A DNA stretch of 64,000 bases from Persicaria tinctoria. Its lineage: Eukaryota > Streptophyta > Magnoliopsida > Caryophyllales > Polygonaceae. The notes under the pieces are model-generated. The model was not told the origin of the DNA, made no database searches, and saw only the letters and a program-made list of their open reading frames with translations. Every line of letters starts with the position of its first letter. Within the stretch, counting starts at the first letter, position 1. Of this stretch, positions 53,739 through 62,934 are shown piece by piece. The stretch lies in NCBI GenBank assembly GCA_037127255.1, contig JBANSL010000013.1:27747688-27811687 (forward strand), in the 5' to 3' direction. Position numbers and translations under genes: made by a program.

Positions 53739-54986
53739 GTTACAGGAGGATGGTCAAGTATGAAATAAATATAGAATATAAAAGAAAACCGACTCCCTGT
53801 CTCAGAAAATAAATACAAGACTTCCCCCCGTTGTAGTAGAAGGCATTCAGGATCGATCCACGGGGAAGCGTGTCAGCGCCCGCCTTTTCAGATCTAGATC
53901 TCAGCAGAAACATTAAAACACAGAGAAAAGCAGAAAAATAACAAATGCAGAAACATAAATCCTCCATCCTCTTATCATGCAACATGTCAAAACCAACTTT
54001 AAATTTTACCTCCTTTTATGTTTTTCAAGAAATAATGCACTTCATTGTGACTTCCCTTTACTAGGCAATTTCATGTTATATCTCTAATGAATCCAATTTT
54101 GTATCGTCGAGTTCAATGACATTTATCAAAAAAATTCAATGTGGGTCATTTTTAACTTTTGAAAAACATGCATATAAGCACATAAATCAATAATGAATTC
54201 CAAAATAGCCATGTATAAGCAATTCAAGAAATAAACATTAAATATGGACAAATATGGTCAAATAAAGTCAAATATGCATAGAGTAAGCCCTTCCCCCACC
54301 TCATACTTAAACATTACAGTGTCCTCACTGTATATATAAAATAAGGGTAAAGAAAGAAACTCACTAGACATGCTTGCAGGATGTCAACAATCGAGTTTTA
54401 TGCTGTTGTGGTCCTGGTCCATATCGAGTAGCCATGGTCGATATCGACCTGATGTACTCGAAATCGACTCCTTGTTTTCTTCCTTGTCCCTGAAAAAATA
54501 TGAAGAGATATACCCACAATAGAAAATAATGTCCAAAACCAAAAACAAAAGTAACAATGTCCAAAAAGTCCCAAAAAATAAATGTCTATTTACAAGCTCT
54601 AGATTTTATAGTCGCTAGGCTGACTTCTCTATTTAGCTCAAGGTGGCATTTGCAGAGCCCATGTAGCTTGGGCATCAAACAGGACTCCATTCTTGTCCAT
54701 CATAATTCTTCGGAATGGATCTTGTTCATAGTGAAAGGGCCCATCTTCTTCTGTTTGAACATTTTAGGGAACCAATGATCATTTGATTTGGCAACATAGA
54801 CTTTGTCACCAACTTCATCCTCCATAGGCTCATCATTGGAAATCCTACGTAAGCGCACATACCAAGGCAAACCTCTCCCATGTATAGATAAATCAATAAT
54901 GGAAATAAGAGAAGAAAGATTCATACCTTGGCTTACCTTTGCACAATCGGATATCGGAACCTCTATGTCTGCTCGATATCGAGTAG
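53739..54986 (-). mobile_element. Second LTR-like start and 3' internal part of the TCGATATCGA Gypsy element
   Basis: It starts with the diverged repeat of 52,543-52,680. A purine tract AAGTATGAGGTGGGGGAAGG lies on the minus strand at about 54,290-54,310. TCGATATCGA occurs near 54,438 and 54,973. A minus-strand frame near 54,700-54,880 (WFPKMFKQKKMGPF, LPWYVRLRRIS) resembles the tail found after Gypsy integrase/RNase H regions, but I cannot assign it firmly. Confidence 0.45.
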
Positions 54987-55679
54987 TAGAGCTGGCAATT
55001 CGGGTCATCCGGTCGGGTTCGGGTCGATCATATTCCGGTCGGGCATTGATTAGTCGGGTCAACTCGGGTCAAATTTTTGGTGTCGGTCTTGTTCGGGTCG
55101 GGTCGGGTCGGATTTGGTCAAAATGAAATTCAGATTGGTCGGGTTTCGGTCAGAATCGGGTTGGACCCATTCGGGTTTTCGGTCAGAATCGGGTCGGTCT
55201 CATTCAGGTTTGAGGTAGAAGCGGGTGAGGTCTACATTTGTTTTAAACTTTTAATCGTTTGGATTGAATTTGTTAAATCATGTTCGTTCGTGACTTTTGG
55301 GTAATCAATTTTATTAAATCGAATATGTAATTCATGTTATTTATGTATTTCAAAAAATATTTTAGTAAAATTAAATATGATTCAATATATAATCTACTCA
55401 TTGGCTCGTAAGCTCTAATGTTGTTAAAAATTCGATTCGATCCTACGATTCCGACGATCCTACGATCTAAAAATGGAAAAACGATCCCGATCTTTTTTTT
55501 TGCGATTATAACGATTCTATAAAATGTCTATTATAAGAAATTTCAAATATTGGGTCAACATCGATCGGGCTCGGTTTCGGGTTCGGGTTATGCATAACAC
55601 TAAATTTTCGGGTCGGTCGGGTTTTGGGTTGGGTGAGTCGGTCGGGTTTCTCAGGTTGGACGAAGAATTGGCAGCTCTA
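54987..55679. mobile_element. hAT-type MITE with GGGTCGGG-rich arms (third copy)
   Basis: 693 bp. Left end TAGAGCTGGCAATTCGGG, complement of the right end TAGAGCTGCCAATTCTTCG. The 8-bp duplication TCGAGTAG is perfect (54,979-54,986 and 55,680-55,687), and it forms part of one of the TCGATATCGAGTAG repeats of the host element. Arms consist of TCGGGTCGGG-like units. No coding. Confidence 0.93.
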
Positions 55680-57412
55680 TCGAGTAGGGTCACTCGATAT
55701 CGAGCTCTGCTGCTCTGGTGGAATGTCAGTCGATGATGAAGAAGATGACTCGATTTTAGTTGGTCGATATCGACCTGGGTAGGTCGATATCGAGTTACCT
55801 GGCTCGATAATGGCTGGTTTCTACTCGACAGAAGAACTCGGCTCGGTAGAGGTAGGTCGATATCGACATGGGCTTCGATATCGAGTAGTCTCGACATGGG
55901 AAGGTCGATTTTGCCTTGGTCGATTTCTTCTGGAGATGTCTCGACATGGGAAGGTCGATATCGACCTGTGGTAGTTGATATCGAGTCGTTTTCTAGCTTA
56001 GTCGATTTCTCCGGGTCGATTTTGACCCCATACTTAAGACCTGGCAAAGTATCCGAAAAATAGTTAGTCCAAATCGACGTATCTTGGTCTTTGTCGAGTG
56101 GATTCTCTGCTTCTTCGTTCAGGATGGCCATGATCTCCTCCACCTGGGCTTCCATATCCCTTTTTTTCTAGATCTTCAGGAGTCATATTTCTTATCTTAG
56201 GCTCCCCGCAAGTGATGTATCCAGCTGATATAGACTTTACCTCTTCCATGGGACCTGTATGCCTTTCAGCTTTATTAAAGGAATACTCAATTACCTCATC
56301 TCTGATGTTGAAAGTGAGCACTCTCTTCGTTACGCTTATGTTGGCATCCACTGTTGCCAAGAAAGGCCTTCCTAGAATAATTGGACCAGCAGGGTCCTCT
56401 GCCATATCAATAACTAAGAAACCAGCAGGGACGAAGAACTTACCTACTTGTACTAGCACATTGTTCACCATGCATGTTGGGATGGCCACCGTGTTGTTCG
56501 CCATATAAAGCTTAACATCCACATGCTCTACGGCACCTATCTTAATCTTGGACAAGATTGATAAAGACATTATACTCACACTGGCTCCGAAGTCACATAA
56601 AGCATTAAATCTGTATTGACCAAATCCAATGGTTATAGCAAACTTACCTGGATCTGGCCTTTTCTCAAGTACGTCCATTTGGCTGCACTCCTCTGCGATC
56701 TCAGCCATTAACCGCTTTTTGCTTAGAATCTCCTTTAGGAACTTGACGCATGATGACATCTCATTCAGAGCTTCTGTGAATGGTATGGTGACATTGAGCC
56801 TATGAAGCATCTTAATGAAGCGCTGAAACTTCTTTTCTGCTGGATCCTTTGGGGATTTCGTCGGGAAGAGCAGCTTTTTCTTCGGCAGAGGTACAGAAGT
56901 CAAGTGGGGCTGGTTGAAATCGACTGACGTCTGGTCGATATCGACATGTGTCTAGTCGATATCGAGTTGATCTGCTGGCCTCCGGATTTGCTGAGGATCC
57001 GGGTCGATTTCGACTTGTGGGTGGTCGATATCGACTGGGTTGGTCGATATCGACTGATCTCCAGCGCCCGTTTCCTCTGTCGTTTGCTCCGGCGTTAGCA
57101 TCTGTCGCCCACTCCTTAGGTTCATAGCAGCCATCTGTCCAGTTGATTTGCCCTTAGGGTTAAGTTCAGAGGTTCCAGGGAGCATACCTGATTGTCTAGG
57201 GACGGATGCTGTCATCTGGTCAATCTGTGTGTCAATCGATTTTCTCCAAATATCGATTTCCCCAAGCCTAGAGTTGACACCATAAAGGTGAGTGTGGATG
57301 GAATTGATAGATTGCTTGGTGTCTGACTGGTTCCTTCGCATCTCCTCAAGAATGGTCTGCAGGTCATCTTTCTTTCCTTCCCTGTCAGGGTGACCAGGTG
57401 CTCTGTAGGGAG
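55517..57412 (-). pseudogene. Gypsy (Athila-like) gag C-terminus and protease, minus strand, with palindrome-coded repeats
   Basis: From 57,412 downward: a gag part with NSIHTHLYGVNSRLGEIDIW, SELNPKGKSTGQMAAMNLRS (57,160-57,110), then a stretch of repeated VDID-type residues coded by TCGATATCGAC, then PLPKKKLLFPTKSP, FQRFIKMLHRLNVTIPF and CVKFLKEILSKKR (56,880-56,720). The protease has CDFGASVSIMSLS (56,600-56,560), with the catalytic Asp-x-Gly-Ala present, and GPIILGRPFLATV (56,390-56,350). Downstream coding degenerates into TCGATATCGA-derived residues (55,990-55,690). Two frames are needed for gag and protease, so it is broken. Pol is not found. Confidence 0.82.
55688..57060. repeat. TCGATATCGA palindromes, gag-protease block
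   Basis: About ten exact copies (near 55,693, 55,763, 55,782, 55,857, 55,878, 55,956, 56,936, 56,954, 57,024 and 57,042) with variants between them. They are often followed by CCTG, CATG or GAGT, and are absent from the conserved protease part at 56,030-56,920. Confidence 0.88.
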
Positions 57413-57752
57413 TAGGGGTGGAAATGGGGAGGGTTATGGGTGGATGAAGCCACTCCATCACCCGCCCCGTGGGTAAATAATCTCACCCGATCCACCCATC
57501 ACCCGCAAACTTCTTCACCCTCACCCGCCCCGCGCGGGTGATGCGAGCAGAGCGGGTATCCAATGGGTGTTAAGATGATTTTTTGAGTAACTTTGAAAGA
57601 TGAATAAAAAACTTAAAATTTAATTTATAAATACTACAAATATAAGTTCATGGAATTCAAATACATGTTATACACGCATACATCACAATAACGTGTTACT
57701 TAAAATTAAAAAATGAAACTAAAATAGATGAGAATGGAACTTGAAGAGTAGA
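57413..57752. mobile_element. Probable hAT-type MITE, left part only
   Basis: It begins TAGGGGTGGAAATGGGG right where the gag coding of the host element stops, and continues with CACCCGCCCCG units (57,459-57,545), like the arms of the other MITEs here. No right end occurs before 57,753, where a Gypsy LTR starts. The other half is expected beyond the window. The putative left target 8-mer is GTAGGGAG. Confidence 0.5.
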
Positions 57753-59146
57753 TGATAGAATGCATTTAGATGGTCATAATAGGTTGCATTTAGTTTAGTT
57801 ATGATGCATATCATGGATGGTTTAAGTACAATTTGCATATCATCTATGTTGGTGGAGTCGGAATCTACACACTTTTATCGATTATTTCAGGTAATTGTGA
57901 ATCCGAGGATGAGACATGGGTTGATGACGCATTAGATGAGAATATGTAGTAGATCGAAGAAGCTTACATGAAGATATCAAGAGGTCCTGAAAAGAAGAAG
58001 CGAGCCTAAACGAAGAACAAGTCTGCAGAAGTTGTCGCCAGACATGCTGAACTTGTTTTGCACTTTCTAGAGGCCTCGGTTGTCCGATCGACTATTATGA
58101 CCATGCGTTGGAAAGATCATTCAGAGAACTAGAACTTTCTTGTTGATGTCAAGAGCTGATTCAAATTAGATTTTTCGCAAAAGACCATTGAAGCGGGCGC
58201 AACACACATGCCGCGACCGCAGCACATCAATTTGCCGCAGCCGCAACACATCAATTTGCCGCGGCCGCAACATTTTCCGCGGTCGCCGCATTTTCCCAGA
58301 GCACCGCGTTTCGATTATTAAAAACCCTAATTGTTATGTTTTTGTTTCATGGCCGACTTGAGTTGTTATAAGGCCGACTTTAAGCTATTTTTCCAGGACT
58401 TCTATTCTATTCTACACTCTTCAAATAGATGTTCGCCATGAGGGGCTAAACTCTCTTCGTTCTACTTGCAATTTGAAGCTTTATTTGGATTGATTGTGAG
58501 TTTCTGAATCTTGTTCCTTATTTCCTATATTGAATGCTTCAACTTCTTTATGCTTGATTGTTTATTGTTTTGTTCTATCTTGTCTGGCCAGCTAGTTACA
58601 TCAATTCAATTGCTAGGGTTTTGTAGATTCCTGATTGCGAACCTTAACCTAAGTAGCAAACTTATCTCTTTAGGGATGATTGAACTAATTGGATGGGTAG
58701 GAAGTTGGATGTGTTGTTAAATCCCTCTTTAGGGACTGCAAATATCTTGGTTAATCTCTGAATTTAAAGCTATCAATTGGGTCAAATCCTTCTTTAGGGA
58801 TTGTTCGATTGATAAAGGTTTCTAGGACTGATTGGACTAGTAACTATATTAGGTCGGGACAAGGACATTCAGAGGAAACCTAAAAGGACAAGAGGAAGTT
58901 ACAATATCAATTTAACCAAAACCCCCGTTTCTAAATTATTTTGCATTATTTGTTTTTATTTTATTTTGTTTTCTTTTCAATCTCAATCAACCAAAACCCC
59001 CGTTTCTACTAATTGGTAAATACACATTGCTGAGAAATACTTGATTCTCTATGGGATCGACCTCTTACTTACTTGCTATACTAGTTCTAGTTTGTAGGTT
59101 TGAGTTTTATTTTGATACAGTTTACGCGACTAAAAACCGTTCATTA
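57753..59146 (+). repeat. 5' LTR of copy F
   Basis: 1,394 bp. Contains the GC-palindrome block (58,195-58,315), including a tandem CACATCAATTTGCCGC(A/G)GCCGCAA pair, and the GGGATCGACCTCTTACTTAC phrase near its end. The terminal bases read TTA instead of TCA. Confidence 0.88.
58195..58315. repeat. GC-palindrome block (GCCGCGGCCGC type) in the copy F 5' LTR
   Basis: Contains GCCGCGACCGCAG, GCCGCAGCCGCAA, GCCGCGGCCGCAA and CCGCGGTCGCCGC, separated by (CA)CATCAATTT. The partner block in the 3' LTR (62,410-62,512) has one 24-bp unit fewer. Confidence 0.85.
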
Positions 59147-59167
59147 AATTGGGGTCGTTGCCGGGGA
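59147..59167 (+). other. Primer-binding site of copy F
   Basis: AATTGGGGTCGTTGCCGGGG, a two-base variant of the site in copy A, still tRNA-Asp-like. Confidence 0.75.
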
Positions 59168-59275
59168 ATCAAGTTTATTTCTTTGTTTTGTGTATTTATT
59201 GATTTTGGTGCATATATCTAACCCGTTGTGAGCCTATCTTACGGTTCACGACACCCTTGCTACTAACCTTTCACG

Positions 59276-60217
59276 ATGTTGAGATTAGCGCAGTTTGAAG
59301 GTGAGAACTTTCACCAATATTTCACTAGATTGCATGAGTATGTTGACGACCTTGGTTCATGGGGTTATCTATTCAGCATTCGAGATATGATGATTTGCAT
59401 AATTGATGGGATGACTGTTGAGACGCGAGCGCTTGCTGATTACATGAGTAACGGAGGCCTGAAACGGATAGGAGGATTGTCGGGGTTGTGGGATTTTTTC
59501 TGTTATATGGATTACCATGTTTCACAAGAAGTCTTGCTCGCTACGTCTTCTCTACCTATGGAGGACTCTGTCACACACTTGGAGGATCCATTGCACACTC
59601 TTACTCAAGTGGTGCAGCAGTTAGAGGAAGGAAAAATGAGCCGAATCGGAAAATTGGAGGAACAAATGAGTCGCTGTAAAAACTTGGAGAATCAGATGAG
59701 CCAACTCATTCAAATTTTAAGTGCAAAAGGTGAGAAAGAAAGGAGCCTCGAAGAAGAAGAGGATGAATTATTTGATGACAACGATAGTTTCATCGATGAT
59801 GGAGAAAAGGTTCTAGTGCTTCCTGACTTGGAATCTCATGACTCGACACATGAGGTTACATGTGATGTGTCTCCTACCCCAGCTGCATCATCCATTCTGC
59901 GCTCTTCCATTGATGAAACAGGTCTAGAGCCATCAGCTGAGGCTCAAGAGGTAATAGAGGTAAACTTTTGCAATTTGGAAGGTAATGGTGATTATGTTGA
60001 TCCTTTTGATTGCTATTTTGATAAGCCACTAGCGGAACTGTGTTGGTGGTATCATATTCCTTCAGGAGAGAGTCATGCTAAACTCTTTGATAGATTGAAA
60101 GGGTTTTTGAATTTTATATTTTATACTTTCAATTTATCGTGCTATGATGTCTTTTGTAAGATGTGTGCACATGAATATGATAGGCTACTGAGAGCATTGA
60201 CGATGTCTGATAGATAA
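59276..60217 (+). CDS. Gag-derived ORF of the non-autonomous Gypsy family, intact (313 aa)
   Basis: Residues 1-80 (AQFEGENFHQYFTRLHEYVDD, then TVETRALADYMSNGGLK and LWDFFCYMDYHV) match the conserved core of Athila gag. Residues about 105-160 form a likely coiled coil with repeated LEEQMSR / LENQMSQ heptads, followed by a strongly acidic stretch (EEEEDELFDDNDSFIDDGE). The C-terminal part (DPFDCYFDKPLAELCWWYHIP and YDRLLRALTMSDR) recurs in copy A. There is no zinc knuckle, protease or pol. It starts at the ATG 130 bases after the primer site. It may make a coat-like protein that joins particles made by an autonomous relative; that role is inferred. Confidence 0.75.
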   Translation: MLRLAQFEGENFHQYFTRLHEYVDDLGSWGYLFSIRDMMICIIDGMTVETRALADYMSNGGLKRIGGLSGLWDFFCYMDYHVSQEVLLATSSLPMEDSVTHLEDPLHTLTQVVQQLEEGKMSRIGKLEEQMSRCKNLENQMSQLIQILSAKGEKERSLEEEEDELFDDNDSFIDDGEKVLVLPDLESHDSTHEVTCDVSPTPAASSILRSSIDETGLEPSAEAQEVIEVNFCNLEGNGDYVDPFDCYFDKPLAELCWWYHIPSGESHAKLFDRLKGFLNFIFYTFNLSCYDVFCKMCAHEYDRLLRALTMSDR

Positions 60218-61975
60218 GATCTTGAGATTGAGAATAAGTCAGGCCAATGACATTAAAGAAAGACGCTTCTTGGGAGGCAACCCGAGGTAAGTTTTCTAAT
60301 TTAGTTATTTCAATTCCCAGTCAACTAGTTTTATTTTCAATAAATTAGGTTTTCCATTAGGCATTAGATAGTTGCTTTTAGTTTTTGGATAGACTAACTT
60401 TTCAGGAAAAGTCGCCGGAATCAGCTGAAGCAGGCAGGCAGCGGCCGCCGCAAGACCCAGTTGAACCTTTGAGTGGTGTTTGTTCATGATCCTACTCTTC
60501 CACCACATTGTGAGTATTTCATTCATCTCTTCCTCTATGTTTTTATTTTTTGTTGTCTTTTATGTTTCATAGAAGACAATGAAAGGTTTAAGTGTGGGGG
60601 AGGGATTGCATTGCATATAGATAGAGTTTGCATATCATGTTTATTTATGTTTTCATATTTATTTTTACTCATATATCACATTTGAAAACAAATTCACAAA
60701 AATATCATGCATTTTATTTAGGTGTTATTAAAGATACCCGTCTTGGTTTAGTTTGTCCTCCAATTCATTTTTATGATCTTATTGCATAAATCCCATGATT
60801 TGACTGAATTGCTTGAAAATGATTTTTGGAGCATGATTTGTAAATATAATTGAGCAAATATGGTTCATAGTTGGGGTTAAATTGAAATCTAAAAAAATAT
60901 AACCCTTGTGAGTTGGTTTTGGCCTTATAGGGACTTTACATATTATTCCCTTTTGCTTTTATTGTGTGATTATACTCTTCATATGCTTGTGTTTCATGAC
61001 CGTATTGCACATGTTTGTTGCTTGTGAATTTCAAATGATTGAGGCATGTTTTCTTTAGCCATATTATACCTTAACCACCCTTTGCATTATCATTTGCTTA
61101 AAGCCCATTTGAGCCTTAAAGCATATTCTTTTTGATAGCTCTACAAAAATATTTCATAGCCAATGATTAGCCTGGCTCTATCCGGGAATTAGGAGGAGAA
61201 TTGGTGAAAAATCTTTATGTTGAAGTTGCTTTGAGTGGAGATGATGTATGTATGGTTTTGCATTGTGAGAGGCATAGCCGAAATAAGGTAACCCTTCTTG
61301 CATAATAGATATGACTTATTACTAGGGGCCTAAGGAGGATAAAATTCACTTAGGAGTAAAAGTCTAGTAAGCTTGGACCTAAGGAGGATAAAATTCACTT
61401 AGGGGCAAAAGTACGCATAAAAGAGAAGAAGTCATCATCCAAATGGAAAAATTGCATGAGTTGTATGGCTATTGAAATCGAAGAGCTTATTGATATGTAT
61501 TGGAGTTTATGTTATTGGAATGGTTTGCGAAGTATGGAAGTTTTGGTGTTGTTCTGGTTGGTTGTTGTTCCTTTTTCCCGGATTTTTAGCATCACAAGCC
61601 TAAATATTTCCCATTCCTTATGTTCCTACCAAAGCCCCATTACAACCCTATAAAAGTCCTCATGATGTTGTTTGCAAGTGATGACTTTCACAGTGTATGA
61701 AAGCATTTTGGATTGAGTTGAGAGTTGAACTTTAAAGCCTTAAGCACATGAGAGCTTGAGTGAAACACATTATCCCGGTGAGGTTGGATTAAATTTGCCC
61801 TTACTATTGGATCGCTCATTAGTTTGCTAGGATATTTGTTCTCTTATTCATGGCTCCTATTGCTTGATGTTGCTTTTAAAAAATTATAGCATGAAGATCT
61901 TATTTGTGGGATGATTAATTCTATATTTGTTTTTTATTGCTTGAGGACAAGCAAAAACTTAAGTGTGGGGGAGTT
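60218..61975 (+). other. Internal non-coding part of copy F
   Basis: It includes a first purine tract (TTTAAGTGTGGGGGAGGGATT, about 60,587-60,607), a duplicated phrase CCTAAGGAGGATAAAATTCA (61,330 and 61,379) and the second purine tract just before the 3' LTR. No protein domain is seen. Confidence 0.6.
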
Positions 61976-62934
61976 TGATAGCATGCATTTAGATGGTCAT
62001 AATAGGTTGCATTAAGTTTAGTTATGATGCATATCATGCATGGTTTAAGTACAATTTGCATATTTGTTCTCTATGTTGGTGGAGTCGGAATCTACACACT
62101 TCTATCGATTATTTCAGGTAATCGTGAATCCGAGGAAGAGACATGGGTTGATGACGCATTAGATGAGAATGTCTAGTTGATCGAAGAAGCTTACTTGAAG
62201 ATCTCAAGAGGTCCTGAGAAGAAGAAGCGAGCCTAAACGAAGAACAAGTCTGCAGAAGTTGTCGCCGGACATGCTAAACTTGTTTTGCACTTTCTGGAGA
62301 CCTCGATTGTCCGATCGACTATTATGACCATGCGTTGGAAAGCTCTTTAAGAGAACTACAACTTTCTTGTTAAAGTTGAGAGCTGATTCATAGTAGATTT
62401 TTCGTAAAACACCATTGCAGCGGGCGCAACACACATGCCGCGGCCGCAACACATCAATTTGTCGTGGCCGTAGCATTTGCCGCGGCTGCCGCATTTGCCC
62501 AGAGCGCCGCGTTTCGATTATTAAAAACCATAGTTGTTATGTTTTTGTTTCATGGCCGACTTGAATTGTTATAAGGCCGACTTTAAGCTATTTTTCCAGG
62601 ACTCCTATTCTATTCTATATTCATCAAATAATTGGAGAGAGAGCGATGTTCTCCATGGGTGGCTAAACTCTCTTCGTTCTACTTGCAATTTGAAGCTTTA
62701 TTTGGATTGATTGTGAGTTTCTGAATCTTGTTCCTTATTTCCTATATTGAATGCTTCAACTTCTTTATGCTTGATTGTTTATTATTTTGTTCTATCTTGT
62801 CTGGCCAACTAGTTACATCAATTCAATTGCTAGAGTTTTGTAGATTCCTGATTGCGAACCTTAACCTAAGTAGCAAACTTATCTCTTTAGGGCTGATTCA
62901 ACTAATTGGATGGGTAGGAAGTTGGATGTGTTGT
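61976..62934 (+). repeat. 3' LTR of copy F, truncated by the LINE
   Basis: Closely similar to 57,753-58,720 apart from an extra TTCTCTATG-type insertion near the start and one GC-palindrome unit fewer. The break comes after GGAAGTTGGATGTGTTG, where the 5' LTR continues TTAAATCCC. Confidence 0.88.

Larger units (their letters stand above)
57753..62934 (+). mobile_element. Non-autonomous Athila-type Gypsy element (copy F)
   Basis: LTR 57,753-59,146 starts TGATAGAATGCATTTAGATG and is followed by a primer site (AATTGGGGTCGTTGCCGGGG). The internal part (59,147-61,975) has one gag-derived ORF and no pol. The purine tract AAGTGTGGGGGAGTT precedes the second LTR (61,976 on), which starts TGATAGCATGCATTTAGATG and is cut at 62,934 by a LINE. 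Same family as copy A: shared LTR start, primer site, purine tract and ORF. Confidence 0.9.
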
